A DNA stretch of 64,000 nt from Roseomonas sp. HF4 (GCF_005222755.1 NZ_STGD01000001.1:372001-436000), one strand, 5' to 3'. Counted from the first letter of the stretch, positions 18,082 through 28,193 are shown. Made by a program: numbers and translations. Notes: generated from the sequence alone by a model not told the origin.

Positions 18082-19130
18082 CAGCCCTCGGGCGCGCGCC
18101 CGGCCGCGCAGGCGCGCCAGACCGTCAGCGCCTGAACCGTCTCGGCCACGTCGTGCACCCGCAGCACCGAGGCGCCGCGCGCCGCCCCGGCCAGCGCCGC
18201 GGCGATGCTGCCGGGCACGCGCTGCCCCGCCTCCTCCACGCCGCTCAGCGTGCCGATGAAGCGCTTGCGGGACGCCCCCAGCACCACCCGGCAACCCAGC
18301 GCGGCCAGCAGCGGCAGCCGGTCGATCAGCGCCAGGTTGTGCGCCAAGGTCTTGCCGAAGCCGATGCCGGGATCGACCGCGATCCGCCCGCGCGGGATGC
18401 CGAGCGCCTCGCAGGTCGCGATCCGGTCGCGCAGGAAGCCCGCGACCTCGAGCGCCACGTCGTCGTAGGACGCGCGGGACTGCATCGTCGCCGGGTCGTC
18501 GCCCGGCATGTGCATCAGCACGACCGGCGCCTGCGACTTCGCGAGCAGTGTCAGTGCCGCCGGGTCGTGGCGGAGCGCCGAGACGTCGTTGACGATCTCC
18601 GCCCCGGCGTCGAGCGCGGCCTGCATGGTGGCGGCGTTGCGCGTGTCCACGCTGACCGGCGCGGCCTTCGCCAGTTCGCGCACCACCGGCAGGATGCGCG
18701 CGATCTCCTCCGCCGCGTCGATGGCGGCCGCGCCGGGCCGGGTCGATTCGCCGCCGACGTCGAGGATGTCGGCCCCGGCCGCCAGCATCGCATTGCCGGC
18801 GGCGATGGCGACCGCCGGGTCGAAATGCCGCCCGCCATCCGAGAAACTGTCCGGCGTCACGTTCACCACGCCCATCACCAGCGGCCGGTCCGAGGCGAGG
18901 CCCGCGAAGGGCACGGGCCGCTGCGCGATGGCGTGCATCGCGTCGTGCCAGTCCTCCGGCACCTCCTTGATCGGCCCGACGCCGAGATCCTCGCCGTCCT
19001 CGATCAGGCGCACGAAGGAAAAGGCGATGTCGCCGCCCTGCAGCGGCAGCGCGAAGCCCTCCCGCAGCGCGTGGAAGGCGACGGGGCCGGTCAGCAGGCC
19101 GAGCGGCTCGACGAAGCGGCCCGCGGTCAT
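18081..19130 (-). CDS. folP: Dihydropteroate synthase
   Basis: 349 residues. It condenses p-aminobenzoate with the pterin pyrophosphate in folate synthesis. Motifs are MGVVNVTPDSFSDGG (pterin/PABA loop), DVGGESTRPGA (second signature), DTRNAA, MHMPGDDP, DPGIGFGKT and GASRKRFIG. An N-terminal extension of about 85 residues makes it longer than the usual 270-280, as in related alphaproteobacteria. The ATG overlaps the stop of the TPP-enzyme gene (ATGA at 19127-19130). The stop lies at the edge of repeat B1. Confidence 0.96.
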   Translation of the reverse strand: MTAGRFVEPLGLLTGPVAFHALREGFALPLQGGDIAFSFVRLIEDGEDLGVGPIKEVPEDWHDAMHAIAQRPVPFAGLASDRPLVMGVVNVTPDSFSDGGRHFDPAVAIAAGNAMLAAGADILDVGGESTRPGAAAIDAAEEIARILPVVRELAKAAPVSVDTRNAATMQAALDAGAEIVNDVSALRHDPAALTLLAKSQAPVVLMHMPGDDPATMQSRASYDDVALEVAGFLRDRIATCEALGIPRGRIAVDPGIGFGKTLAHNLALIDRLPLLAALGCRVVLGASRKRFIGTLSGVEEAGQRVPGSIAAALAGAARGASVLRVHDVAETVQALTVWRACAAGRAPEG

Positions 19131-20746
19131 CGGCGCATCGGCGAGATGAAGCGCCAGGGCTCGCTTTCCTGGCCGATGTTGGTCGCAACCTCGATCAGGC
19201 AGGGTGCGTTGGCGGCGAGCGCCTCGCGCAACGCGACGCGCAGCCCATCGGCATCCGCGACACGCCAGGACCTGACGCCGAAGGCGCGCGCATAGACTTG
19301 GAAGTCGGGGTTGGTCAGTTCGGCGCCGGCGTGCCGGCCCTCGAACAGCCGCTTCTGGTCGCGCAGCACGTTGCCGTAGGCGCCGTTGTTGAACAGCACC
19401 GTCACCAGGTTGATGCCGTAGCGCACGGCGGTCGCGAGGTCCGATCCGCCGAACAGGAAGCCGCCATCGCCCGTGACCGCCACCACCGCGCGGTCCGGAT
19501 GCGCGACCTTGACGCCGAGCGCCGTCGGGAAGCCTGCGCCGAGCGTGCCCGAGAAGCCCGAGGTGATGAAGCTGCGCGGCGTGTGCATCGGCAGCCCGAA
19601 CCAGGAGACGTAGCCGACCTGCGTCATCTCGTCGCAGAAGATGCCGTCCTCGGGCAGCGCGTCGCGGATCGCCTCGATGAAGGACATCTGCGGCTGCAGG
19701 CTCAGGATCTCCTCGGCGATCGCGGCCTTGGCGGCGGCGATCGCCGCCGCGCGGCCAGGGTCGGCCTTCGCGGCGACGGCAGCGGCCAGCGCGCGCGCGC
19801 CTTCCGCGCTATCCGCCACGATGCCGAGGTCGACGGGCAGTCGGCGCATCTCCGCCGGGTCGATGTCGATGCGCGCGACCTTCAGCCCCGCGGGCAGCCC
19901 GCCCCAGCGCGCCGTCGGCACGTCGAGCCGCGTGCCGAAGGCGACCAGCAAATCAGTCCCTGCCCAGAGCCGGTAGCCCGCCGGCACCGTCAGTCCGAGC
20001 GGATGGCGGTCGTCCATGATGCCGCGCCCGCTGCGGAAGGCGACGACCGGCGCGCCGGTCTTCTCGGCCAGCGCGCGGATCTCGGCCGAGGCATCCTGCG
20101 CGCCGCCGCCCACCCAGATCATGGGCGCGCGCGCCGCGTCCATCATGGCGGCGAGGCGCGCGATCCTCTCCGGGTCCGGCACAGGGTTGGGATGCGGCGG
20201 CAGCGGGTCGCGCGGCGTGACCTCGGCCACCGCGGGCATCTGGTCGAGCGGCATCTCGAGCGCCACGGGGCTGCGTCGGCCCGACATCATCTCCTGGAAG
20301 GCGCGCGCGATCTTGGTCGGCGCCTCGGTCGGGTCCTCGATGCGGTCGGCGTGCTTGAGCAGCGTGCGCAGCGTCGCGAGCTGGTCCGGCAGTTCGTGCA
20401 ACTGGCCCCGCAGCCGCCCGATCATCGCCGACGGCACCTGACCGGTCAGGCACATCACCGGCGCATTGACGCCCCAGGCGGTGGCGAGCGCGGCGGTGGT
20501 GTTGAGCACGCCTGGCCCCGGCACGACGGAATAGACGGCGGGCCTGCCGGTCGCGCAGGCATAGCCGAGCGCCATGTAGGCGGTGGTCTGCTCATGCCGC
20601 GCATTGATGACGCGGATGCGGTTGGCGTTGCGGGCCAGCGCGTCGAACAGCCCGTACATCTGCACGCCCGGCAGGCCGAAGACCGTATCGATCCCGTGGC
20701 GGAGCAGGCTGTCGACGATGGCGTCCCCGCCGGTCATGCGCGGCAT
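19127..20746 (-). CDS. Thiamine-pyrophosphate-dependent enzyme (acetolactate-synthase-like)
   Basis: 539 residues with the three TPP-enzyme domains. The N-terminal PYR domain has the cofactor-activating Glu in RHEQTTAYMALGYA. A central domain follows, then a C-terminal PP domain with GDGGFLFGGSDLATAVRYGI...NN, the Mg/TPP motif. It resembles the large subunit of acetolactate synthase and related oxo-acid decarboxylases. No regulatory small subunit is adjacent, so it is not clearly the biosynthetic IlvB. GGGGAAG precedes the ATG at 20746. It is the last but one gene of the long leftward block. Confidence 0.88.
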   Translation of the reverse strand: MPRMTGGDAIVDSLLRHGIDTVFGLPGVQMYGLFDALARNANRIRVINARHEQTTAYMALGYACATGRPAVYSVVPGPGVLNTTAALATAWGVNAPVMCLTGQVPSAMIGRLRGQLHELPDQLATLRTLLKHADRIEDPTEAPTKIARAFQEMMSGRRSPVALEMPLDQMPAVAEVTPRDPLPPHPNPVPDPERIARLAAMMDAARAPMIWVGGGAQDASAEIRALAEKTGAPVVAFRSGRGIMDDRHPLGLTVPAGYRLWAGTDLLVAFGTRLDVPTARWGGLPAGLKVARIDIDPAEMRRLPVDLGIVADSAEGARALAAAVAAKADPGRAAAIAAAKAAIAEEILSLQPQMSFIEAIRDALPEDGIFCDEMTQVGYVSWFGLPMHTPRSFITSGFSGTLGAGFPTALGVKVAHPDRAVVAVTGDGGFLFGGSDLATAVRYGINLVTVLFNNGAYGNVLRDQKRLFEGRHAGAELTNPDFQVYARAFGVRSWRVADADGLRVALREALAANAPCLIEVATNIGQESEPWRFISPMRR

Positions 20747-20809
20747 GCGGTGCTTCCCCCTGGGTGTGCGGGCAGAGAGCAACAGGGGCGACGTTTCGCG
20801 TCAATCGTG

Positions 20810-21083
20810 CCGGAGGGGCGCTGCCCCTCCGGACCACCCAGCCAAAGGCCGAAGGGCCTTTGGAAACCGTGACTTGGCGCCGGGCATGGAGCACGCGCCA
20901 GAGCGGCCGCGGGGCACAGCGCGCCCCGAAGAAACGTTCGACCGAGGTGCCCGGCATGTCCGCGGACCTTGCGCGCAACCGCGGTGCCCGGCGCCAGGTA
21001 TGGGTTTGCAAAGGCCCTTCGGCCTTTGCCGGGTCCAGGGCGGAGCCCTGGCCGGGAGGTCCGGAGGGGCAGCGCCCCTCCGC
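20810..21083. repeat. Family C paired inverted repeat, copy C1
   Basis: Two copies of one unit stand head to head. The left unit has hairpin GGAGGGGC-GCT-GCCCCTCC (20812-20830), then GGACC, hairpin CCAAAGGCCGAAGGGCCTTTGG, then AAACC...TGGCGCC. The right unit is its reverse complement (outer hairpin 21063-21081) with an extra CCAGGGC...GCCCTGG hairpin. About 100 bases of unique sequence lie between them. It follows the ftsH stop and fills the gap to the TPP-enzyme gene. It has no T-run, so it is not a textbook terminator. The unit recurs as C2. Confidence 0.75.
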
Positions 21084-21089
21084 GACCCT

Positions 21090-23015
21090 TCAGGTCGCCG
21101 GAGCCGCCCCCGGATTGAGCCCCGGCGGCCGCGGCGTCGTCGGCCGTCCCGCCGCCGGCACGGACCCGCGGCCCGTGTTCACCGGCTCGTCCGGCCGGTT
21201 GCGCACGACCGGCTCGCCGCGGATCACCTGCTTGATCTCATCGCCCGACAGGGTCTCGTACTCCAGCAGTCCCTTGGCCAGCAGGTGCAACTCGTCCATG
21301 TGGCCCGACAGGATCTCCTTCGCCCGGCCATAGGCGCCGTCGATGATGGCGCGGATCTCGCTGTCGATCTTGCGAGCCGTATCCTCGGAGACATTCTTGG
21401 TCTGCGTCACCGAATGGCCCAGGAACACCTCCTGGCTGTTGTCGCCGTAGGCGATCATGCCGATCACGTCCGACATGCCCCATTCGGTGACCATCATGCG
21501 CGCCTGGTTGGTCGCCATCTTGATGTCGCCCGAGGCGCCGTTGGACACCTTGTCCGGGCCGAAGATGAGTTCCTCCGCGACGCGCCCGCCCATCGCCATG
21601 GCGAGTTCGGACTTCAGCTTGGACTTGTGCTTGGAGTAGCGGTCGCCCTCGGGCAGCGACATCACCAGGCCGAGGGCGCGGCCGCGCGGGATGATCGTCG
21701 CCTTGTGCACCGGGTCGCATTCCGGCTCGTGCATCGCGACCAGCGCGTGGCCAGCTTCGTGGTAGGCGGTCATGCGCTTCTCGGCCTCGGACATCACGAG
21801 GGAGCGGCGCTCGGCGCCCATCAGCACCTTGTCCTTGGCCGCCTCGAATTCCGCCATGCCGACCGTGCGCCGGCCGGTGCGCGCGGCCAGCAGCGCCGCC
21901 TCGTTCACGAGGTTGGCGAGGTCGGCGCCCGAGAAGCCCGGCGTGCCGCGCGCGATCACCTTCGGATCGACGTCGGAGGCCAGCGGGACCTTCCGCATGT
22001 GCACGCGCAGGATCTTCTCGCGCCCGTTCACGTCGGGGTTCGGCACGACCACCTGGCGGTCGAAGCGGCCCGGGCGCAGCAGCGCGGGGTCGAGCACGTC
22101 CGGCCGGTTGGTGGCCGCGATGATGATGACGCCCTCGTTGCTCTCGAAGCCGTCCATCTCGACCAGCATCTGGTTCAGCGTCTGCTCGCGCTCGTCGTTG
22201 CCGCCGCCGAGGCCGGCGCCGCGATGGCGGCCGACCGCGTCGATCTCGTCGATGAAGATGATGCAGGGCGCGTTCTTCTTGCCCTGTTCGAACATGTCGC
22301 GCACGCGGGACGCGCCGACGCCCACGAACATCTCGACGAAGTCGGAGCCGGAGATGGTGAAGAAGGGCACGTTCGCCTCACCGGCGATCGACCGCGCGAG
22401 CAGCGTCTTGCCGGTGCCCGGGGGGCCCACCAGCAGCACGCCCTTCGGGATCTTGCCGCCGAGGCGCTGGAACTTCTGCGGGTCGCGCAGGAAGTCCACG
22501 ATTTCCTCGAGTTCCGCCTTGGCCTCATCGATGCCAGCGACGTCGTCGAAGGTCACGCGGCCCTGCTTTTCGGTCAGCAGCTTGGCCTTGGACTTGCCGA
22601 ATCCCATGGCGCGCCCGCCGCCGCCCTGCATCTGGCGCATGAAGAAGATCCAGACGCCGATCAGCAGCAGCATCGGGAACCACGACATCAGGTAGTGCAG
22701 CAGCGGGTTGACGTCGCTTTCCTCGGGCCGCGCGACCACGCGCACGTTCTTCTCGGTCAGGCGGGACACCAGGGCCGGGTCTTCCGGCGTGTAGGTCTGG
22801 AAGGTGCGGCCGTCGCTCAGCGTGCCCGACAGGGTGCGGCCCTGGATCGAGACCTCGCGGACATGGCCGGCGTTCACCTCGTTCAGGAAGTCGGAATACG
22901 CCACCTGCTGCGCGCCCTGCCGCCCGCCGCCCGAAGGCTGGAACAGGTTGAACAGCGCCACCAGCAGCAAGGCGACGATGACCCAGAGCGCGAGGTTCCG
23001 GCCGAAATTGTTCAC
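21090..23015 (-). CDS. ftsH: ATP-dependent zinc metalloprotease FtsH
   Basis: 641 residues of a membrane-anchored AAA+ protease that degrades unassembled membrane proteins and regulators such as LpxC and RpoH. N-terminal helices at about 7-24 and 100-120 flank a periplasmic domain. Walker A GPPGTGKT, Walker B IIFIDEID, the SRH arginines ([20 protein letters not shown]) and the zinc site HEAGH are all present. The C-terminal tail is Pro/Gly-rich. The ATG overlaps the tilS stop (23012-23015). Confidence 0.98.
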   Translation of the reverse strand: MNNFGRNLALWVIVALLLVALFNLFQPSGGGRQGAQQVAYSDFLNEVNAGHVREVSIQGRTLSGTLSDGRTFQTYTPEDPALVSRLTEKNVRVVARPEESDVNPLLHYLMSWFPMLLLIGVWIFFMRQMQGGGGRAMGFGKSKAKLLTEKQGRVTFDDVAGIDEAKAELEEIVDFLRDPQKFQRLGGKIPKGVLLVGPPGTGKTLLARSIAGEANVPFFTISGSDFVEMFVGVGASRVRDMFEQGKKNAPCIIFIDEIDAVGRHRGAGLGGGNDEREQTLNQMLVEMDGFESNEGVIIIAATNRPDVLDPALLRPGRFDRQVVVPNPDVNGREKILRVHMRKVPLASDVDPKVIARGTPGFSGADLANLVNEAALLAARTGRRTVGMAEFEAAKDKVLMGAERRSLVMSEAEKRMTAYHEAGHALVAMHEPECDPVHKATIIPRGRALGLVMSLPEGDRYSKHKSKLKSELAMAMGGRVAEELIFGPDKVSNGASGDIKMATNQARMMVTEWGMSDVIGMIAYGDNSQEVFLGHSVTQTKNVSEDTARKIDSEIRAIIDGAYGRAKEILSGHMDELHLLAKGLLEYETLSGDEIKQVIRGEPVVRNRPDEPVNTGRGSVPAAGRPTTPRPPGLNPGAAPAT

Positions 23016-24304
23016 GTGCGGTTATCCGTCTCCGAGCCGGGCGGATCGGTCCGCCGGCTGTCGTCACTACAGATAAGGTCGGGTTGACCACCCTTGAATG
23101 GCTCGCCCGAAAACTCCCCCCGGCCGCCCGGCTCGAACACCAGGCGGAACGGATGGCAATCCAGTTCGGAAGGATAGTCCAGCGCAGGGACCGCGGCCAG
23201 CACGCCGTGCGGGTCGCGCAGCGCGGGCAGGCTGCGGAGCACCGCCGCGGGCAGGCCACGGCCCGGCATCCGGCCCGCCTCCGCCCCCAGCGCACCGATC
23301 GAGACCCCCTCCCGCCCCGGCCCCGCCAGGCGGAAGCGGCCATCCCAGACCGCGCCCGGCCGGGCCGGCACCGCCGCGCCCATCATCCCGGGGTCGCGCG
23401 CGAGCAGCCAGCGCCCCCCGGCGGCCGGCCGCAGCCAGGCGCCGCCGAGCGTGCCCGCCCCGCGCACCAGCAGCGCCGCCACCGCCGCAGGCCCCGGCGC
23501 GAAGCCACCGCCGCCGATGACGGCCACCAGCCGCGCCAGCGCCGCCGCGGCGGTCGCATCGGCGCCGAGCGCCCGGGGGACGATCCAGGCGAAGCCTTCC
23601 GGACGGATCTCCGCCGCCAGCGCCAGCCGCGCGGCCACCTCCGCCTCCGCGCGCGCCCGGCGCAGGCCGAAGGCCGCCGCGGCGACGCCGAGGGCGGCGA
23701 TGCCCGGCCCCTCCCCGCCCGGATCGGCCAGCGCGCGTCGCAGCCGGATGCGGGCGAAGCGAAGGTCGGCGTTGGACGGGTCCCGCACGGGGGCGATGCC
23801 GGCCGCCGCCAGCACCGCCTCCAGCGCCGCGGGCGGGACGCCCAGCAGCGGGCGCAGCAGCAGCGCGGGCCCGGCATCGCGCGTCGGCGCCATGGCCGCG
23901 AGCCCGGCCGGGCCGCTGCCGCGCAACGCCCGGAACAGCAGGGTCTCCGCCTGGTCGGCGCGATGATGGCCGAGCAGCAGCCAGGGTCGCCCCGCCGCCG
24001 CCGCCGCGCGCGCCAGCGCCGCGAGCCGCGCCGCCCGTGCCCGCTCCTGCAGCCGCGGCCCGCCCGGCAGGCCGAGCGGCAGGACCCGCGCCGCGATCCC
24101 GCGCGCGGCAAGGCCCGCGGCGACGCCAGCCGCCTCCGCACCGCTGTCCGGCCTGATCCCATGATCGATGACGAGCGCCAGCAGGTCCCCGCCCCGCGCC
24201 CGCGCCCAGTCGTCGGCCAGCAGCGCCAGCGCCAGGCTGTGCGGTCCGCCCGAGACCCCGGCCGCGAGGCGCGGTGCGCGCCCGAACGGCCCGAGCGGCG
24301 CCAT
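23012..24304 (-). CDS. tilS: tRNA(Ile)-lysidine synthase, divergent PP-loop
   Basis: 430 residues. TilS uses ATP and lysine to change the wobble C34 of the CAU-anticodon isoleucine tRNA to lysidine. Position between cpoB and ftsH and the N-terminal PP-loop ATPase fold support the call. The signature is altered: SGGxDS reads SGGPHS (Asp to His), and the second motif HHADDQAET reads HHRADQAET. The C-terminal domain is Ala-rich and poorly conserved. No better upstream start exists. It overlaps ftsH by 4 bases. The function is probable, but the altered residues need an explanation. Confidence 0.85.
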   Translation of the reverse strand: MAPLGPFGRAPRLAAGVSGGPHSLALALLADDWARARGGDLLALVIDHGIRPDSGAEAAGVAAGLAARGIAARVLPLGLPGGPRLQERARAARLAALARAAAAAGRPWLLLGHHRADQAETLLFRALRGSGPAGLAAMAPTRDAGPALLLRPLLGVPPAALEAVLAAAGIAPVRDPSNADLRFARIRLRRALADPGGEGPGIAALGVAAAAFGLRRARAEAEVAARLALAAEIRPEGFAWIVPRALGADATAAAALARLVAVIGGGGFAPGPAAVAALLVRGAGTLGGAWLRPAAGGRWLLARDPGMMGAAVPARPGAVWDGRFRLAGPGREGVSIGALGAEAGRMPGRGLPAAVLRSLPALRDPHGVLAAVPALDYPSELDCHPFRLVFEPGGRGEFSGEPFKGGQPDLICSDDSRRTDPPGSETDNRT

Positions 24305-24355
24305 CAGCGCCGCGAAGGCCTCGGGGCTCAGGCGCGCGCTATCCCCATGACGGCG

Positions 24356-25183
24356 TCAGCGGCACTGCGCGCGGCGGCGCGCGTCCGCCACCCGCCGCGC
24401 CAGCGGCGCCGCGAGTTGCGTGTATTCCGAGCGAAGCTGGTCGAGCGTGTCGCAGGCCTCGCGCCGGGCGCCGAAGCCCTGAAAGGAATTGGCGAGGCCG
24501 AGCAGTGCCTCCGGCGCGCGGGACGACCGCCGGTTGGCGCTGTAGGCGTCGTTGAAGGCGAGCGCGGCGTTCTGGTACTGGCGCCGACCGAGCAGCGCTT
24601 CCCCCAGCAGGATGTTGGCGTCCTGCGCGCGGGGCCCCAGGCGGCCGCGCAAGGCCTCGCGCGCCGCGGCCTCGGCGGTGTCGAAATCGTCCCGCGCCAG
24701 GGCCGCCTGGCCCTCGGCGATGGCGCGTTCAGCGGTTCGCGGGGCGCCCTGTGCGGGCTGCGCCGGCGTTGCCGCCGGCGCCTGCGGAGGGCGCGCGGTG
24801 CCGCCGCGGCCGCCCCCTTCCAGCTGCTGCAGCCGGAAATCCATGTCGCCGCGCAGTTTCTCGACATCCTCGGCCAGGCGGCGGTTGGTGTTCTCCGCCA
24901 CTTCAAGGCGGCCGCGCAGGCGGCGCACCTCCTCCTCCAGCTCGCCGACGCGGCCCAGCAGCTGCTGCACGGTCTCCTGCGGCGCGCCGCCGCCGGCGCC
25001 GCGCGGGGCGACCGGCACGGGGGACGGCGCGGCGCCGCCGCGGCGCAGCAGGTCGAGGTCGCGGCGCAGCTCCAGGATCTGGTTCTGCAGCGCGATGCCC
25101 TCGCGGCTGTCCAACTGCGCCGCGGCCGGCAGCGGCGCCAGCAGCGGCAGGGCGATCAGGGCGAGGCGGAGCGGCGCGCGCAT
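24356..25183 (-). CDS. cpoB: Tol-Pal cell division coordinator CpoB/YbgF
   Basis: 275 residues. A signal peptide (cleaved near AAAQLDSRE) leads into a coiled coil (about 25-105, LQNQILELRRDLDLLRR and LGELEEEVRRLRGRLEVAENTNRRLAEDVEKLRGD). Three TPR-like repeats follow (about 150-275), including AQDANILLGEALLGRRQYQNAALAFNDAY split by the usual helices. It is periplasmic and links peptidoglycan synthesis to Tol-Pal constriction. It lies 39 bases behind pal, in the standard tol-pal order. Confidence 0.92.
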   Translation of the reverse strand: MRAPLRLALIALPLLAPLPAAAQLDSREGIALQNQILELRRDLDLLRRGGAAPSPVPVAPRGAGGGAPQETVQQLLGRVGELEEEVRRLRGRLEVAENTNRRLAEDVEKLRGDMDFRLQQLEGGGRGGTARPPQAPAATPAQPAQGAPRTAERAIAEGQAALARDDFDTAEAAAREALRGRLGPRAQDANILLGEALLGRRQYQNAALAFNDAYSANRRSSRAPEALLGLANSFQGFGARREACDTLDQLRSEYTQLAAPLARRVADARRRAQCR

Positions 25184-25222
25184 GGCGGCACGGCTGGCCC
25201 GGCCGGGGCCGGGCCGCCTCCC

Positions 25223-25684
25223 TTACTGGACGACCGAGACCGCGCGGCGGTTCTGCGCCCAGGACGCCTCGTCCGAGCCCAGCGCCGCCGGCCGGTCCTT
25301 GCCGTAGGAGATGGTCGACAGCCGCGCGCCGTTGACGCCGGAGGCGACGAGCACGTCGCGCGCCGCATTGGCGCGGCGCTGGCCGAGCGCCAGGTTGTAT
25401 TCGCGCGTGCCGCGTTCGTCGGCATGGCCCTCGACCTGGATGCGGACCTCGGCGTTGCGGCCCATCCATTCCGCCTGGCGGCTCAGGATCGGGCGCTGGT
25501 CGCCGCGGACCACGCTGCTGTCGAAGTCGAACAGCACGCGGTCGCCGACATTGGCCACCAGGTCTTCCTGGCTGCCGGGGCGGATGGTGCCGCCCGCGCC
25601 GGTCTGGGCCGCGTTCTGGTCGGTGGACGAACAGGCGGCGAGCAGCGCGAGGGCGGCAGCGGCGCTGAGCAGGCGAGTGGTCAT
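25223..25684 (-). CDS. pal: Peptidoglycan-associated lipoprotein Pal
   Basis: 153 residues with a lipoprotein signal peptide (lipobox LLAAC, Cys about 18) and an OmpA-type peptidoglycan-binding domain. That domain has VLFDFDSSVV, VEGHADERGTREYNLALGQRRA, SYGKDRP and the terminal NRRAVSV. It is anchored in the outer membrane and binds TolB and peptidoglycan. I chose the ATG at 25684 because GGAGG lies 8-9 bases upstream. It follows tolB after 82 bases. Confidence 0.96.
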   Translation of the reverse strand: MTTRLLSAAAALALLAACSSTDQNAAQTGAGGTIRPGSQEDLVANVGDRVLFDFDSSVVRGDQRPILSRQAEWMGRNAEVRIQVEGHADERGTREYNLALGQRRANAARDVLVASGVNGARLSTISYGKDRPAALGSDEASWAQNRRAVSVVQ

Positions 25685-25766
25685 GGCAGGGGCCTCCAGG
25701 GGCGGGACTGAGGGGGGGCGGCTAAGCACTCGCCGCGGGCAGGGTCAAGCGCGGGCCCGCGGCGCA

Positions 25767-27143
25767 TCAGGACAGCAGGGGCGACCAGGCGGGGTCGGTC
25801 GCATCGGTCGGCGTCGGCACCGGGCGCTCGTTGAAGCCGGCGATGTCGATCGAGACGATGCGCGCGGAATATCCGCCGCCGCGCGAATCCGTGGCGCGCG
25901 TCTCGCGGTGGAACATCAGCACGCGGCCGTTCGGCGCGAAGGTCGGGCCTTCCATGGCCCAGCCTTCCGAGAGGATCCGCTCCCCCGAGCCGTCCGGGCG
26001 CATCACGCCGATGGCGAAGCCGCCGCGGCCGAATCGGGTGAAGGCGATGAGGTCGCCGCGCGGCGACCAGACGGGCGTCGCGTAGCGTCCGTTGCCGAAG
26101 GAGATCCGCCGCGGCGACCCGCCCGAGGCGCTCATCACGTAAAGTTGCTGGTCGCCGCCGCGGTCGGAATTGAACACGACCTGCGTCCCGTCGGGGGAGA
26201 AACAGGGGGAGACGTCGAGCCCGCCGCCGCTGGTCAGCTGCCGCTCGCTCCGGCTGCCGAGGTCGACCACGTAGATGTTGGCATCCCCCCCACGCATGGC
26301 CGAGAGCACGACCGCGTTTCCATCCGGCGCGAAGCGGGGCGAGAGCGTCATGCCGGGGAAGTTGCCCAGCACCTGCTGCCGGCCCGAGCCGATGTCGAAC
26401 AGCACGACGCGCGGCTGGCCGCGGTCCTGGTACGACATGAAGGCGATCCGGTCGGCCGAGGGGTGGAAGCGCGGCGTCAGGGCGCTGAAGCGCCCGTCGG
26501 TCAGGTAGCGGTGGTTCTCCCCGTCCTGGTCCATGATGGCGAGGCGGCGCGTGCGCCGGTCGCGCGGCCCGGTCTCGCTCACATAGACGACGCGCGTGTC
26601 GAAATAGCCCTTCTCGCCCAGCAGGCGTTCGTAGATCACGTCCGAGATCAGGTGCGCGATGCGCCGCCAGTTGGCCGCCGGCGCCGAGAAGGCGGTGCCC
26701 TGCAGCTGCGTCTCGGGCAGCACGTCCCAGAGGCGGAACTCGACGCGCAGCCCGCCGCCCTGTTCCAGCACGCGGCCGGTCACCAGCGCCTGCGCACCGA
26801 TCAGGCGCCAGTCCTGGAAGCGCGGCGTCTGGGCCGCGCTCTCGGCGGTCTGGATGAAGGCCGCACGGTCCACCGGGCGGAACAGCCCGGAATTGCGAAG
26901 GTTGGCCTGCACGACGCGGGCGATGTCGCGGCCGACGCGGGCGGCCTCGCCGGTGCCGGCCAGGTCCGGGACCGCGACCGGGATCGGGTCGGTGCGCGCG
27001 CGCATCACGTCGATCACGGCGCCCGCGGGAGCCTGGGCGGCGGCGGGCAGCGGCACGGCCATGATGCCGGGCGCCACGAGCCCGGCGCCCGCGCCGAGCA
27101 GCACGCGGCGCCGCGTGGGGGCGAAGGGGGAGGCAGGGTTCAT
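25767..27143 (-). CDS. tolB: Tol-Pal system protein TolB
   Basis: 458 residues. A twin-arginine-looking signal (RRRVLLGAGAG...) is followed by the TolB N-terminal domain and a six-bladed propeller. The propeller repeats are visible as PRFHPSADRIAFMS, PRFAPDGNAVVLS, PCFSPDGTQVVFNSDR and PVWSPRGDLIAFTR. It is periplasmic and links Pal to TolA. The ATG at 27143 overlaps the tolA stop (ATGA at 27140-27143); longer open frames upstream are antisense to tolA. Confidence 0.95.
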   Translation of the reverse strand: MNPASPFAPTRRRVLLGAGAGLVAPGIMAVPLPAAAQAPAGAVIDVMRARTDPIPVAVPDLAGTGEAARVGRDIARVVQANLRNSGLFRPVDRAAFIQTAESAAQTPRFQDWRLIGAQALVTGRVLEQGGGLRVEFRLWDVLPETQLQGTAFSAPAANWRRIAHLISDVIYERLLGEKGYFDTRVVYVSETGPRDRRTRRLAIMDQDGENHRYLTDGRFSALTPRFHPSADRIAFMSYQDRGQPRVVLFDIGSGRQQVLGNFPGMTLSPRFAPDGNAVVLSAMRGGDANIYVVDLGSRSERQLTSGGGLDVSPCFSPDGTQVVFNSDRGGDQQLYVMSASGGSPRRISFGNGRYATPVWSPRGDLIAFTRFGRGGFAIGVMRPDGSGERILSEGWAMEGPTFAPNGRVLMFHRETRATDSRGGGYSARIVSIDIAGFNERPVPTPTDATDPAWSPLLS

Positions 27144-28177
27144 CGCACGAGGCCCCTCGGGTTGAAGCGGAAGATCGAAGCCATGACGGTCTGGTACTTG
27201 GCCGGCGGCACGCGGAGCGGGTTGCACTGCGGCGACATAAGGGCACGGCGCGCCGATTCGTACACCGAACGCGCGCGCGGGTCGGCGGGCGGCGCCCCGT
27301 TCGGCACGACATTGCGCACCACGCCCTGGCTGTCGAGCGTGACGCGGAGTTCGACCACGATCTGGTCGAGCCCGAGCATGCCGCGGTCGACGTTCCAGCA
27401 TTCCGCGATCTGGTCCGCAAGGCCGCGGATCTCGCCCTGCGTCAGCGCCGCCGTGCCGGTCGGGCTGCCGCCGCCCTGGCGCGGCGCGCCAGAGGGGTTG
27501 GGCCGCGCCTGCGGCGGGCGGTCCTGCTGCTGCGTGGTGCGCAGGCGCTCGAGCGTGTTGAGCACCGACTGGCTGCGGTCCTGCGGCCGCGCCACGGGCG
27601 GCGTCTGGCCGGTGCCGGCCTGCTGCGCGGGCTCGGGCGGCGGGGGCGTGGGCGTGGGCGGCAGGGGCAGCGGCGGGTCGGGCCGCGGCGGCGCGGCCGC
27701 CTGCTGCTGCTGGGGCGGCGGCGGCACGGGTGGCGGCGGCACGGGCTGGGTCTGGCGCGGCGCGGGCGTGGGCTCGGGCGTCGGCGCCGGGGGCGGCGCG
27801 GGCGGCGTCGGCGGCGCGCGGTCGGGCGTCGGCTGCGCCGGGGCGGGCGCCGGGGCGGGCGGCGGCGGTGGTGGCGGCGGGGGCGGTTCGGCCGGCCGGT
27901 CGCGTGGCGGCTCGGGCGCCGGGGGCTCGGGCGTCGGCGGCGTCTCGGGCGCGTCGGGGGCGGGCGGCGCGGGGGTCGGGCTCGGCACGTCGGCCTGGGC
28001 CAGCAGCGGCGGCCCGGGCGAGACGAGTTCGACCGCGATGCCCTGCTCGACCGGTTCCGGGATCGGCCGGGCGAGCGCGAACAACGCGCCGACCGCGAGG
28101 ATCGTCACGTGCAGCACCCCCGAGACGGCCGCCCAGCGATGAAGCCGGGAGCCGTCGGGCCGGGGGGGAGCGATCAC
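27140..28177 (-). CDS. tolA: Tol-Pal system protein TolA, proline-rich
   Basis: 345 residues. One N-terminal membrane helix (about 16-38) leads to a long proline-rich spacer (about 60-210, runs such as PPPPPPPPPPAPAPAP) instead of the Ala-Lys helix of enterobacterial TolA. A small C-terminal domain (QIAECWNVDRGMLGLDQIVVELRVT) carries the TonB/TolA fold. It transmits proton-motive energy from TolQR to TolB/Pal. The low-complexity DNA behind the proline runs explains the G/C-rich repeats at 27.6-28.0 kb. It starts 16 bases after tolR. Confidence 0.92.
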   Translation of the reverse strand: MIAPPRPDGSRLHRWAAVSGVLHVTILAVGALFALARPIPEPVEQGIAVELVSPGPPLLAQADVPSPTPAPPAPDAPETPPTPEPPAPEPPRDRPAEPPPPPPPPPPAPAPAPAQPTPDRAPPTPPAPPPAPTPEPTPAPRQTQPVPPPPVPPPPQQQQAAAPPRPDPPLPLPPTPTPPPPEPAQQAGTGQTPPVARPQDRSQSVLNTLERLRTTQQQDRPPQARPNPSGAPRQGGGSPTGTAALTQGEIRGLADQIAECWNVDRGMLGLDQIVVELRVTLDSQGVVRNVVPNGAPPADPRARSVYESARRALMSPQCNPLRVPPAKYQTVMASIFRFNPRGLVR

Positions 28178-28193
28178 CCCGCCGCCTCCTGCC

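Noticed and set aside
17719-19188. A 489-codon leftward frame across folP and the repeats
   Set aside because: It is out of frame with folP, and its C-terminal peptide is encoded by repeats B1 and A1; a similar peptide at 60.6 kb comes from B3.
27600-28000. Dense G/C repeats that look like a tandem-repeat element
   Set aside because: They are codons for the polyproline spacer of TolA.
25311-28142. A 943-codon rightward open frame ending in Gly-rich repeats
   Set aside because: It is antisense to pal, tolB and tolA; the Gly/Val repeats are the complement of the TolA proline runs.
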